A stretch of DNA of 64,000 bases. It comes from Cystobasidiopsis lactophilus. Taxonomy: Eukaryota; Basidiomycota; Agaricostilbomycetes; Agaricostilbales; Chionosphaeraceae. Location of the stretch: positions 868,001 to 932,000 of the forward strand of contig BCIO01000001.1 of the NCBI GenBank assembly GCA_001599975.1. Reading direction: 5' to 3'. The notes beneath the pieces were generated by a model, which was not told where the DNA came from, searched no databases, and saw nothing but the letters and a program-made list of their open reading frames with translations. How positions within the stretch are numbered: the stretch's first letter is position 1; each line of letters starts with the position of its first letter. The position numbers and the translations under genes are program-made. This document shows positions 34,901 through 46,282 of the stretch, piece after piece.

Positions 34901-35686
34901 TCACTGATCTCTCGCTGACATTCGCCATCGACGACGAAGACATGGGCGTCTCCAAGACCTTCGACCTCATCCCTGGCGGTCGAGATGTGCCGGTGACCAA
35001 CGAGAACCGATTTCGCTACATTGCCCTCGTCTCGCATTTTCGCCTCAACGCCCAAATTAGAGAGGTGAGGCTGTAGCCAGCTAGCCCTCCCGGATCTTGT
35101 TGATATGCGACTTTTGACACCGAAGCAATCCGCTGCTTTCGTTGCGGGCCTGCACGATATCATCAACCCGAGGTGGCTTCGCCTTTTCAGCCAAGCCGAG
35201 CTCCGCCTGCTGGTCGGTGGCGCCGACACTCCCATCGATATCGACGACCTCAAGGCCAACACGGTGTACAGCGCTTTGGAAGAGGGGAGCGCCACCGTCC
35301 GCTACTTCTGGGATGTGCTTCGCGAGTTTGACGGCGAGCAGCGGCGCGCTTTCATCCGGTTTGTGACCAGCGCAGACAAGGTTTGTGGTTCTTTCTGCGT
35401 GGGCAGGGGCGTTTGATGTCTGATGCACTTCTCCAGGCTCCGCTCCTTGGCTTCAGCGAGTTGCAGCCGCGGTTCGCAATCCGCGACGGTGGTCCAGTAC
35501 GCTGATTCTTCGTTCCGGCAATGCTTCTACTAACGCGAAACATACGCCGCTCAGGATTTGGAGCGACTCCCCACCAGCGCCACCTGCATGAACCTGCTCA
35601 AGCTACCTCGCTACACCAATAAGGAGGTTCTTAGGAAGAAGCTCTTGTGGTCGATCAACTCGGGCGCCGGATTTGATTTGTCCTGA
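31942..35686 (+). CDS. HUL5: HECT E3 ubiquitin ligase, Hul5/UBE3C type
   Basis: Ubiquitin ligase of the UBE3B/UBE3C/Hul5 group; yeast Hul5 binds proteasomes and extends ubiquitin chains on stalled substrates. The N-terminus [19 protein letters not shown] and an IQ motif ([16 protein letters not shown]) are hallmarks of this group. A long helical middle region follows. The HECT domain begins near 34140 ([20 protein letters not shown]) and continues with [47 protein letters not shown] and [19 protein letters not shown]. The catalytic Cys is in [13 protein letters not shown] (codon 35585-35587). Complete and intact by inspection. ATG at 31942 was preferred over earlier in-frame Mets because it aligns with family N-termini. 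Confidence 0.92.
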
Positions 35687-35925
35687 ACGAAGGCCGTTGT
35701 GTTGGATCTGCCGTTAGGCTGCCCCTTTCGGATCACATGCAAACCCGTTCTCCTTTCTTCCTGCCCATATTGGCTCCGACATACACCAAAAAGACGCCGG
35801 TCCAGACCCTTAAGCGCTTCCGACGAGGCTTCCTATTTCACGCGGCCTTCGGCTGACGAAGCTCTGGCCGGCCGCTCGACGTCGCACTCTCTTTTTTTCT
35901 GCTCGAGCAGCGCCACTCCCCAAGG

Positions 35926-35932
35926 TATTTAA
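35926..35932 (+). promoter_or_regulatory. TATA-like element upstream of the SDR gene
   Basis: TATTTAA, 86-92 bases before the start codon at 36018, followed by a pyrimidine-rich stretch. It lies in the 331-bp gap after the HECT gene. Position fits a core promoter. Confidence 0.5.
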
Positions 35933-36017
35933 GGACCCCTTTACACCTCTTTCCAATTCTTCCAATTCCCTCACCTCTTGAACTCCCACTTTCAAAGTTC
36001 GACCCTCGCGACGAACT

Positions 36018-37400
36018 ATGCTTCGACCGACCTATCTCCAGGCGATGGGCTTCTTGCCAGGAAAGCCCACTTTCAATGTTGACACGGACATTCCCGACCT
36101 TGGAGGCAAGACCGTGCTGGTGACTGGCGGCAACACTGGTGAGGATGTCGCGTGCACGCCCGCTTCGAATCTGCGTTGATTTTGGCGCCTGCCCAAAGGA
36201 ATCGGCAAAGAGACCTGTCGAGTCTTATTGCAGCACAATGCCCAGGTCATTTTCACCTCAAGGTCAGAGGCGAAGGCCGATGCTGCCATGAAGGAGCTCA
36301 AAGCTGCGACGGGGAAATCGACGATCAAGTTGGGTTCACGTCTGAAGTGCGCCACGCCACTGTTCTCACTTCTAGTATCACGTCAGATACGTGCTACTGG
36401 ATCTGGGCGACCTGAGGTCCGTGTCGAAAGCGGCGGACGAGCTCCTGAAGGAACCCCGATTGGACATCTTGGTTGGGCTGCCTTCTTGATCCTTTAAAGA
36501 TGAGCTGTACTGATTGCGAGGCCAGATTAGCAACGCGGGTGTTATGACTCCTCCCAAGGGCTCGCAAACGACTTATGGAGGCTTCGAACAGCAATGGTAA
36601 GCCGCGCGACTTCAAGTTTATTGAATGGCTAATAAGGCAAACTCATAGGGGGACCAACGTGCTCGGCCACTGGCTGCTTACGAAAAAGCTTGTGCCGCTG
36701 CTCGAAAAGACGGCAGAAGGCCTGCCGCCCAATTCCGTGCGCATCATCACCGTCGCCTCTTCTGGACACCTCTTCGCGCCAAAGGTCGCTGGAGGAATTG
36801 ACTACGACACTGTAACCTGTCAGAGTGAAGGCTGGGAAAGCAAGTACTCGGCCATGCAGCTCTACGGCTTCAGCAAGCTGGGGAATGTCCTCTGCTCGAA
36901 CGCCTTTGCCTCTCGTTTGAACCCCAAAGGCATCGGCTGCTATTCTTTGCATCCGGGAAACATCCAGTCCGACTTGCAGCGACATATGCGTACGTGTCCT
37001 GTGTTCACTATTGTCCGAAGTGTCTCACTGAGGTCAATTGTGGATACAGCCGCCATAATGTCGAAGTTCCTTAGTCTGCTTCTGTTACACTCAGTCGAGA
37101 GGGTGAGTTCCCTCATCTTTAAGCACCCACGCGAGCGCTTGACCTCTTCTCCCTTTTTCTTTTTTTGCCCATAGGGAGCCTTGACCCAACTCTGGGCCGG
37201 ATTGTCGCCCACCATGCACTTAGAGGATCGGTACCTAGTGCCTTGGTGCCAAGTTATGCCATCGACAAACCCCGTTGTAAGTCCTTCGAGCGAGAACGTA
37301 GGTTGGAGAGCTGAGATTTTGCCACCAGACTCACGACGACAAAATCGTCGAGGGCTGCTGGAGCCATTGCGAGCAAGAAGTCCAAAAAGCCCTATTGTAG
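36018..37400 (+). CDS. Short-chain dehydrogenase/reductase (retinol dehydrogenase-like)
   Basis: NAD(P)-dependent oxidoreductase of the classical SDR family. Visible motifs: GKTVLVTGGNTG with IGKETCRVLL split by an intron (TGxxxGIG cofactor loop), VIFTSRSEAKADAA, LLDLGDLRSVS, NAGVM, a catalytic serine in IITVASSGHLFAPK, and YGFSKLGNVL (YxxxK). The C-terminal part HPGNIQSDLQRHMPAIMSKF is typical of the RDH/WWOX-like branch that acts on lipids or xenobiotics. Substrate cannot be predicted. About eight exons; the last ends EQEVQKALL with TAG at 37398-37400. Confidence 0.88.
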
Positions 37401-37543
37401 TGTTACTTAGATGCTCGTATTATTGGCGTGAAGTCATAAAACAAATGTGAAGCGGTCTTGCGCGGACCAGAGTCGAAAGTCAAGTTCTCCTCTGGTCCCA
37501 CCAAGTCCTTGCATTGAGAGCGCCCGACTTCAGCGGCAGCGAG

Positions 37544-40500
37544 ATGGAAGAGGCTCCAAGCCACGACGGGCTGCCGGCCTTCTCTTTGCAGCTCCTGCTG
37601 GAGGACGTCTTCGTGGTGGGCGCGACTTCCATCAAGTCGGCGGGTCTGGCCTCCAGCGGCCTCTTCTACTTCTCTGGCAACGACGGCGGCCTTAAGCTTC
37701 TAGACTGCTCGTTAAGTCCACCGATAGAGCACGAGGACATCCCAGCGCCGGGCATCTCGCCTTCCCGCAAGCCCGTCGACAGGGTCGCCGTCCTCGAGAC
37801 CGTCAACCGCCTCATTGTCCTGGCTCAGGGAGGGACTTTGTCATTTCATTCATTGCCGAGCCTTGCACCGACGAGCGCTGGGGCCGCCTCTGGGGTAGTG
37901 GGCAACTCTACCGTCAAGGGCGTTTTGGCCTTCGTCGTGGACGAGGCGTCGGCCACACCCAACAGCGTCAATGTGGCCCTAATGAAGCGGAAAGGCGTGG
38001 CAATATTCAAGGTCACCTCTTCTTCCGTCGACCTCATAAAGGTAAGGCCTTCATTTCGGCGCAAAAGAGGAGTGACCGAAGCCCCGAGCAGGAGCTGCCT
38101 GCGCCCAACCAAATTGTGACGGCAGCGTGTCTTAGGCAAACCGCACTCTGCTACGCCGACACAAAAGAGTACCATTTCCTCAACCTTGCAACAGCTTCGC
38201 TGCACACGCCAGCCTTCATTTCTAACGACCCCCGGGACGACTCTGAAGCACCGAACCCCAACCAGCGCCCGCTCATCGCAGCTCTGTCCCCAACGGAACT
38301 CATTCTCAGTAACCACACTGGAGAGACCTCTCTTGGCCTGTTATGTTCAGCAGAAACGGGGGAACCTTGCAGAGGCACGCTCCAGTGGGCTGCCAACGTT
38401 CGCAGTTTCTGTGCGCCAACAAATCTCTTTTCCTCCAACCCTTCATAGACTCATTATGCCTTTCAGCCACACACGCGGGACTTTTAATGTCTCTCTTGGT
38501 CGACCGCTCTGTGCAGATCCATCACGTCGACTCCCTCAGCCTTGTCCAAACGATCCAGCTGGCTTCGGACATCCCCGAACCGCGGTCCCTTCTTTCACTC
38601 TACAGCTCCTCGGCCCCAATTGCTGGAATTCCTTCCAAATCTGCCTCCCTCCTCTCGCCGACAAAGCTGCCGTTGGTGCGGAGCAAGAAACCGGTAGACG
38701 CCCTGCGTACGCCCGAGGACTCTCCAAGGCTAGCACCTCAGCTGGAAGTGGCTGAGCGCACAGCCAAGGTCTCCACTGTTCTTCTATCCAAGAATAGCGC
38801 ATCGGTTCTCCTCACACCCAGCACCCTAGACTGGGCGTTGCTTGATCTGGCAAAGGGCCGAGGCCAGGAAGCGGTGGCATGCTTCGAGACCGAGCAGTCA
38901 AGAGGGGACCAAGTGGGCCGCGGCTACGTCAACTTCAAGGCTGCCATGCAGCACATTCGCGCCACCGAGTTCGAGGCTGCGGCCGTGTACATGGCTGTTG
39001 CTTGCGACGAAGGTCTGGATCCTCGCATCTTGATCTGTGCCTGGCCAGAGTTGGTGCCGGAAGCTTGGTCAAAAGAGGAGGCGCGCAGCAGCATTTGGCA
39101 AGGAGCGCTTCTGGATGCTCTCGACCTATGCAAGGGAATCGAGAGGATCATCATGGACAACCTCTACAAGAATTACAGCCCTCACATCAAGCCCGAAAGC
39201 GACAGTCGGTCTCTACAATTCCAGCTCATGGAGGACGCCCGGTCGATGACGAAGCTCGTGCTCACATCCTTCAAGGAAGGGCGAGCTCAGAATGGTCCAG
39301 CAAAAGTCCTGCAAGATGTACATCTGGCTCTAGCAAAGCTCGCGGCCGAAGGCAACCATTACGACGAGAGCCGCTCCCTGGCCGTTGACAACAATGTCGA
39401 CATGTCAGACTTTCTGCCCTGGCTGGAGCAGCACCACCACGCTCCTCTTTTGGCTCGTATGTACGAAGAACAGGGCCAATCAGCCGATTTGTTGAGGCTG
39501 TGGATTGAGTAGGTTCTCTTCGTCAGCCTTTGCGGCCTGAGCTCAGCGCATCTACACGCAGGTCTCACGAAAAGGGGACACCATTGGCCGAATTAGGCCG
39601 CTTAGTAGAAGCCATTAAGGCTGAACCTTCTTTCGAGCAGCAGAAAAGCCACGCGCTTTGGCTGTTGTCGCGGTCCCCGGAGGAAGCGTTGGCAGTGAGC
39701 TCACCTTCACAGGCAAATGGCCGCGACAGAGCTTATCTTTGCCCGCAGATTTTAACACAACAGCCAGATCAGAACTCTCGGGCTATTCTCGACCTTTACA
39801 CAGTCATCCTGGAAGGGCACGGCGCGGCGTTGGCCGATCAATTTGTTCTTCAAGCCGGCTTTCAAGTTCCCCTCCCGGAAGGCGATCTCAACGCGCTAAT
39901 TCTGTCGCGGCTTCTTTACCACATCCGCCAGTGCAAAGACCAGCTGTCGTCGCAAGGACTGCTTCCAGCAGCTGAAGCCGGTGCCCACCGCACGATCGTC
40001 GACGCCTTGCTCGACTCATGTACAACACAAAACATCCTCGATCCCCCATCACTTCGACTGCGCCTGATTTTGTATCTCGCCTGTGTCCAAGAGATCGATC
40101 TAGCCGCTATCAGGCCAGAACTGGAGCGCCTTCCAGCTTTGTCATTTGAACGCAGTCTGGTCTACAGTCGCGTAGGCCTTGTTCGCCAAGCGCTATCGAC
40201 CTTGGCCCTGACATCGGGCGACCTCGTCTCCGCCGAGGTGCTCTGTCGCCAAGGCACCCTCCCCATCATGCTCAGCACCGTCTCGCGCATCGCCAAGCAC
40301 TTGCAATTCTTGCGGGAACCCGCCGCCTTGGTCACAGTCGAGCAGCCCTCATCCCCAGCACAGCTCACCAGAAGTCTCATCGACATTCTACTCGGCGAAA
40401 GCAGCGCTTCACAAGCGCAGCAGGTGCCCACATTGGTCCGCTTCATCACCAGCCAAGCTGTGCAGCTGGATACGCTGGACACCTTGACCCGCATTCCGCC

Positions 40501-40759
40501 CGCGTGCACCGTCCAAGACCTCACATCGTTCCTAGAACGCGCCCTCCGGCGCTCTCTCCATTCTAGTCACGAGTCGAAGCTCTTGAAGGCGCTCCTTGCG
40601 GCTCAATCCCTCGCTGTTTCCGACACCCTGTTCACTCGGCGATCAGGTCTTCGTATTGATGCGTCGGGACGCTTGACAGCGGGAGACGTCCCGGTTGAAG
40701 TGGATGTCAAGACAGGCGGGGTGGACGTCGGGGAGGNGGTGGAATTGAAAGGGCTTTGA
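37544..40759 (+). CDS. VPS3: Vps3/Vps39 (TGFBRAP1-type) CORVET/HOPS subunit
   Basis: Endosomal tethering subunit that binds Rab GTPases. The N-terminal part is a CNH beta-propeller (FVVGATSIKSAGLASSGLFY, RLIVLAQGGTLSFHSLPSL, LVDRSVQIHHVDSLSLVQTI). The C-terminal half is a helical solenoid with the Vps39-type segments SHALWLLSRSPEEALAV, LDLYTVILEGHG and YSRVGLVRQALSTLAL. Fungal Vps3 and Vps39 both have this layout; Vps3 is favoured by the propeller, but the choice is uncertain. The cysteine-rich C-terminal motif often seen in TRAP1 relatives is not visible; the protein ends after a Val/Gly-rich tail. The final 157 bases overlap coding sequence of the opposite-strand gene, and one base (40737) is undetermined. 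Confidence 0.8.
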
Positions 40760-41713
40760 GGGCGCGGAGAGCGATAGAGCGCAGGCATGAAGTCTGCGTC
40801 GACTGCAATGTGGTATTCGTCGCACGCGGCACGGCCTTTGGTCTGCCACTCGGAGTCCTGGGCGTCCGCCAAGCCGTCCGCAAGGCCTGTTCGAAGGCAC
40901 GCGCTGACATCGCCCCACTCTAAAAGTGATTCGAGCGCGCCAACGAGGCGTAACAGGAAATCATCCGAGGCGGGCGAGTCAGGAGCCCACGGAGGAAGAT
41001 AGAGATGATTAAAAGGTTGCAGGACCTAGAGCCAACTTAGAGGCTTGTCCATGGACGTCGTGTAGCAAATCGACCTCACTGTTTTTTCCACAGAATCGTC
41101 AACCAGAAGGGTGTTGGCTTGAGAGAACTCGGGCCAGAGGCGCCAGATCTTCTCTAAGTCTTTGATTGTTAGGCTTTTCTTGTTGTAGTCTTGCGGCGAG
41201 AGGTCAAGGCTGTCGCGAGCCCAGACGGCGTGCAGATGGGGATACTCGGAGTCCGTGACGTCGAGACGGTCCAAGGCGTCTTCCAAAGTTGAGGAAGGTG
41301 GCGACTTGAAAGTAGCCGGGGGCGAGCCTGGGGGCAGCAATCGCAGAGCCTCGAGCATAGCGGAAACATTCTGGGGCTGCGAGCTGGACCAGATCATGAC
41401 CTTGTATAACGACTTCGGGTGGAAAAGATAGGCCAAGAGTTGAGAGACGTAAGGTCGGATTGTCGGATTGCGAGCAGCTGCACTCGAGCGTCTGACAGGG
41501 GCATTATACAAGTGGCAGATGCACAACATTTAGCTTGGCCTACGATTTTCTGAACAGCAGTGTGTTGTTCAGGTCGAAAACGACGAGCCGAGGCTTGGTG
41601 ATTGGCACTCTGTAGTTGACGGGCGCGGCATCCGCTTGCGCCAAATACTCTTTCGAAGGTCCTCTGTTTGCCATGGGACGTCGGATAAAAGGCAAAATGA
41701 AGGGCCGCTTCAT
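40603..41713 (-). CDS. FCP1/NIF-type HAD phosphatase-like protein
   Basis: NLI-interacting-factor (FCP1-like) HAD domain. The first exon holds RLVVFDLNNTLLFRKS, in which the usual DxDx(T/V) is DLNNT; Asn in the third place is common in the fungal FDLNGTLL subfamily, so catalysis may differ. Next come RPYVSQLLAYLF, VMIWSSSQPQNVSAMLEAL, HAVWARDSLDLSPQDYN and ANTLLVDDSVEKT. An intron (GTGAGG to CTCTAG, near 41030-41083) joins to VLQPFNHLYLPPWAP and a final exon ending RVSETARD at 40603. Start 41713 or the in-frame Met at 41674. The final exon lies antisense to the last 157 coding bases of the VPS3-like gene. Confidence 0.8.
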
Positions 41714-42038
41714 GCACACATTGCAAACTTGATGTCTCAGTGGGAACGAGCGTTGAACTTGGTGGCGGCAGACAGAAATCGAGAAACGAGCCTGGCCAAC
41801 AGCCCTGAGTCAAAGAAGGGCACGCAGTGGTGGGTTCGTCTATCGATGCGTTGAATTACAGTCTAAGGGGAGAGGTGGGTATGTTCTAGGGACAAAGGTT
41901 TGTGTTAAGGCTTGACATCCAGAACGGAAGCCCAAGTTGTGTACAGGCAAGGCGAAAAAACTGAAGAAGCCTGCCAAGCCGACCTCAAAGGTACGATGGA
42001 GACGAAGGGCGATCGTCGGTCGGCGAAGGCGGCTGTTG
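41714..42038. other. Intergenic stretch between two minus-strand genes
   Basis: 325 bases with the promoter of the phosphatase-like gene and the 3' UTR of the zinc-finger gene. No element recognised. Confidence 0.35.
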
Positions 42039-44130
42039 TCATGCTTTGGAAAGGGGCGTCATCGAGAAGCCCTTCGACCAGCCAGGCGTCGAGCGCGGGA
42101 CGGCAGCCTGTCCATATTTCGATCCACCGGCAAGAGATGGCAGATCACCGTGTGATTTCCCCCTCTTCTCCAGAAAGGCGCTCGGTGGTGAGATGTCGAT
42201 GCGAGGTTCGGCCGACTCTGGCGGAGAGTTCTGGCGAGAGGCCGGAGCCGACCGGGTATGCGAGACGCGAGTGAAGATACCCGCCGAAGGAGAGCCGTTG
42301 AGGGCAGCCAAAGAGGGCAGGCCGGGCTGAGGATTCAGGATGTCTTCCAAGGTGCCGTGCAGATTCTTGGCGAGGTTCAACGAGCTGCCGTCCGGTGGCG
42401 TAGTTTGACGAGAGGAGGTGTTACTACTGTTGCGGCGCGAGAAAATGGGGCGAGGCGAGCTGCCGTGCTCGCTCGTTTCAGCTGAAGAGTGGGCAGCGGA
42501 GAGGTGGTATTGGGCGATCATCGACCCGCTGCCATCCAAGGTCGGACTGCCTGGTCTTGACCTAGATATGTGGCCAGCGTATGGGCCTGCCGCCTTGTGG
42601 TGGCGCACCGGGTGGGTGTGGTGCAAAAGGGGGTGTTGATGATGGCCATGGTCAAAGTCGGCAATGGCGGGCTCTGGCAAGCCAAAGTGCTCTGGCCCTG
42701 GCAGCTTCATCGAAGGAAGCATGTGTGGCGAGCCCGGTCTTGAGCCCGGCCGTGAGAGGCTCAGCGGCGTGAGCGGCGTGATCATGCCGGACCGCGTCGA
42801 GCCCACCGACCCTCCGTGCGGTTGATGAAGCAACGACAACCCCTTGAATGGTACCAGCACCGGGGAAGCCTCCAGGGCGCGGTGGCTGCTCTCAATGGGC
42901 GGTGGCGAGGCCGACTCGGATTTCATTTCCGGCTCTGGACTTGCGTGCCTCGAAGTGGCGGCCGAGTGCGGGTATGGGTTGTAGGCGTGGCGATGAAGGC
43001 GTGAAAAGCTGTGGTTGCGGGAAATGGGCTGATTGGGATCGTGGCCGTGGTGCAGGATGTCCAGTTCGTGGTCGTCGTGCGAAGGATGGGTCGGCATGGG
43101 CGGCGAATGGCTGGGCGAAGTCAGCGCCGACCTCGAAGTAGATGCGTAAGTAGTGCGTGGGGCGGAGGAGGAAGCGAACTCGGCAGGCATCGACGAGTAG
43201 GGCGAGTAGAGCGCTGGTCCCGGTCCGTTCGGCATGCGCATCCAGGCGTTCAGCGGCGGCAGGTGAGTGGGTTGGGCGAGTGACCGGCGCTCTGCTTCTG
43301 CTTGGCGCTGGAACTCGAGCGAAGCGGCGTTGGCCAAGGCAGCCATTGGTTGAAGCGGCGTGGGAGGCGGTGTGATCTGGGCGCCAGATGGCTGCTGTGC
43401 TGAGGCGCCGTACGGCGAGATCGGAGGGTGGTTGTAAAACCCGTAGGGAGGATGAGGGTAGGCGTAGTTGGCGGGCATTTGGTGTGGGTAGCCATAACCA
43501 TACGGCGCCTAAATAAGACAAGCGCCCGTGTCAGCCGTGGCCGGGCCGACTTCGCCAAAAAGCAAAAGCAGCGCAGCGTACATAGGGAGCCGCGGATGCT
43601 GGCACAGCAGAGGAGTGTTCTGGCGATGGCTCGGCGACATCCTGCATCGATAGCGGTCAGATCCCAGCCAATAGGAAGCGGAAGGTAAAATCCGCGCACC
43701 TCTTCAGCGTCCGGCTCTCGCTTGACCTCGGCGCCGGTTTTCTTGGCTGGTGCGCCTTGCTTCTTGCCCCTCCGACCGCCAGGGTTGGTGTGGATGCGCG
43801 AGTGGCGCGTGAGCTCGTCCGAGCGAGAGAAGCGCTTGTTGCAGCCCTCGAACGAGCAGGCGTGCGGCTTCTCGCCCGTGTGGGTGCGGATGTGGCGCGT
43901 CTGGTGCTCCAGGCGGTAGAAGGCCTTCTCGCACAGCGGGCACTTGTAGGGCCTGCATCGTGGCAAAAAAGCGCGACCCCACCGTCAATCCCCGATTTCA
44001 CATGCGACTCGCTAAAGCGGCATTGGACTCACCTCGGAATGGTGCTCTTGTCGACCTGGTAATCCTTGGCAAGGGCCTGGGAGTCGTCCAGCTCCGCGGC
44101 CGGCGCTATCGCAACTTGCGGGGCCTCCAT
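42039..44130 (-). CDS. CRE1: C2H2 zinc-finger repressor, Mig1/CreA type
   Basis: Carbon catabolite repressor homologue, a nuclear DNA-binding protein for GC-rich SYGGRG sites. Exon 1 starts [20 protein letters not shown] and ends VDKSTIPR; after an intron the two fingers follow: [20 protein letters not shown], then [20 protein letters not shown] and [15 protein letters not shown], nearly identical in pattern to CreA/Mig1. A basic [14 protein letters not shown] segment follows. The long C-terminal region is Ser/Pro/His-rich with repeated SRPGSP-type sites likely to be phosphorylated, and ends [15 protein letters not shown] second intron lies near 43510-43690. An upstream in-frame stop supports the start at 44130. 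Confidence 0.92.
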
Positions 44131-45237
44131 CAATTCCTCGGCCTGGGGTCAAGCAGCAAAGATTCGAAAAAAGGGGGTGCGTTCGCGTGGCGTTGGGGTT
44201 GGGATAGGCTGGCAGGCTGCTTTGTATAGGCCGATGAGACGAAGCGGCCAGAACAAAGTGCAGGAGGGCGAGCGGCGGAACAAAGTTGGAGATCAAAAGC
44301 TGGCCCAGCCCAATGCGGCTGACACTTTGAGCAACGTTTGGCTAAACGTTGCAGGAATTCAGGCCAAGCCCACGGCGGGGAGTAGGCCTTCTTTGAGCCT
44401 TGAGAGGGCGGCAGCGAGGGGTGGCGAGCTGTTGACTGGTGGGCGGAACGAAAAGAGTTTGAAGGCAGCTCGGAAACCTTTTGGCGACAGTCACGAGTCA
44501 GTCACGCTTTTCCCCAGGTTCCCTTGAAATTCAGTCGCCGGTCCCTTGAACTACGTCGGCGGCAATTCCAGGATTAGACGGACGGGCGTTGGTGGCAACA
44601 GAGCAGAGCCTTGCGGTGTCTGTGGGCGGGTCTCGGTTGTATGTGTGGTTGTGGGGGAAGGCAGGACGCACACGATGCGCGAGGCCAGAAGATGAGCGGC
44701 CTGGGCTCGTTAACTCGAGGGCCAGATAGGAAAGGCGTGCTATGAGCAAATCTTTCCGCTGGTTCCCGTCCTTTTCCTTGAAAGTGTGGAGCAGTTTGCT
44801 GGCCCTTTTGTGTCGTTCTGGTTCACCGGCAGACCCAGGCCACGTTTGCTTTGCTGCGTGCCACCATTTGCCACCAGCGATAAATTTCATTTAAGGGTTC
44901 ATCCGGGGTCCTCCTCCCTGGACGCTCTGCGCAAAGCTATGTATGCTGTCATAGTCGAGTTACCCCCAAACAGAGAAAGCAAAAGCCCTTGAAAATAATC
45001 AGGCGCTGCAAGCGTCCGCCCTGGCGAAAGCGACCTCTGTCTTCGGGTTGATTTCCGAAGGACATGCTCCAACTCTAGATCCCTGACCGCGATAAGAATT
45101 TTGGCGCGCGCGTTGCCACCAGTCGGACCTGAGGCTTCTGTTGGGGGCACTTGGGGCCAAGTCGGGACGGCAGTTCTTCAAGCGCGTGAAATGGGCGAAT
45201 TCGGCATCTGTTGACCGCAATTTGCCATCATCCAAAA
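44131..45237. other. 1.1-kb divergent promoter region of the Mig1/CreA gene and a small basic-protein gene
   Basis: No gene called. It holds an inverted repeat (44331-44352) and a GCGGGG box (44375-44380) that fits the Mig1/CreA core SYGGGG, so autoregulation is possible (inference). Long upstream regions are common for such regulators. Confidence 0.4.
44331..44352. promoter_or_regulatory. Perfect 9-bp inverted repeat upstream of the Mig1/CreA gene
   Basis: Arms GCAACGTTT and AAACGTTGC are separated by GGCT. It lies about 200 bases upstream of the start codon, within the promoter or 5' UTR. It could be an operator for a dimeric factor or an RNA hairpin if transcribed. Confidence 0.6.
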
Positions 45238-45707
45238 ATGGCGCAAGGCACCTTCAAAGCCAAAACCAAGGTGGCCGTAAAGCCCAAGCATAAGAAAGGG
45301 TCCATCACGCCCAAAGGAGGTCAGCTTGCTTGCCCAAAGAGGAGCAACGAGCGACGCTGAAAAATTTTGGTCCAGGTCGAGTGCGCCCTCCTGTGAAGGC
45401 TGCTCGCGTCGCAGAGGCCATGCGCAAGACGAATAACACTGGTAAGTGCGCTAAACTTGAGGATAGCAAAGCATGGCCAGGCAATTAACCGAAGGACGCG
45501 AAGGCGAGATCGAGAAGCTGATTGGCGAGCGAGTGGAGAAGAGTGAGCTAGCATTCCCTGGTATCTAAATGGGCGCTTAGATTGGTCTCATGCGTGCCTT
45601 GATTTACAGACGGCAAGCTCTCAATTGTGAAGCCGTCCCAAGGGGCAGCCTCCTCTTCGTCCAAGCCCAAGGGCAAGACAGCCGGCGGGGCCGCTTCCAA
45701 GAAGTGA
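45238..45707 (+). CDS. UPF0390/DUF2462-type small basic protein
   Basis: Four small exons joined by short introns: MAQGTFKAKTKVAVKPKHKK, then RVRPPVKAARVAEAMRKTNN, a short EGEIEKLIGERVEK exon, and GKLSIVKPSQGAASSSSKPK ending ASKK with TGA at 45705-45707. The MAQG start, lysine-rich N-terminus and GKLSIVK segment match the UPF0390 (C19orf53-like) family, small nucleolar proteins of unclear role. About 90 residues, normal for the family. Confidence 0.8.
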
Positions 45708-46282
45708 AGGCCAGATCAGCAATCAGGTCTCCCAAATGACGGGCAGCTCTTGACCTCGGCATCGAAGGGGGCAGATAGGGCTCTGGGGCCCCTCACCCGT
45801 TGCGCGAAGCTCCGCCCCTCAAGTGGCGCTCGGCCTCGCTGCTGTCGACCTCCTCTTCGCCGCCGCTGACGCCCCGTTCGAAAGCCGGACTCCTCGGAGA
45901 GTGGGCACAAAGGAGCTTGGATTTGGATGTGGAGAGTGGTGCACAGGTCGGCGGCAAAAGATGTTTTGAGGTGGCGGAGGTGGAGCAGCGCAAGGGAAGG
46001 AGCGCTTGTTGCGAGCGCCAATTCTAAAGCGATAGTCCAATGAATGTTGCAAATTGAATGTGAATAATACAGCTCTTTGCGCTTCGCCCCCATTCATCAA
46101 CACTGATGAAAGGCAGGCAATGCGTTCGCACCCCAGTGAGGATGCCACTTCTCCCGATATCGTTTTAGACCTTCGTACCGCAACAAAACAACAGAGCACA
46201 GAGAAGATATTGGAATAGATTTGGCGTGGTTCTGCGCTTGATTAAACGGAGAATGCAGTTGTACAGGTCTTCACCAAGTTAT
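45708..46282. other. Convergent 3' region
   Basis: 575 bases between the 3' ends of a plus-strand and a minus-strand gene. Short open frames on both strands lack support. Nothing recognised. Confidence 0.35.
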
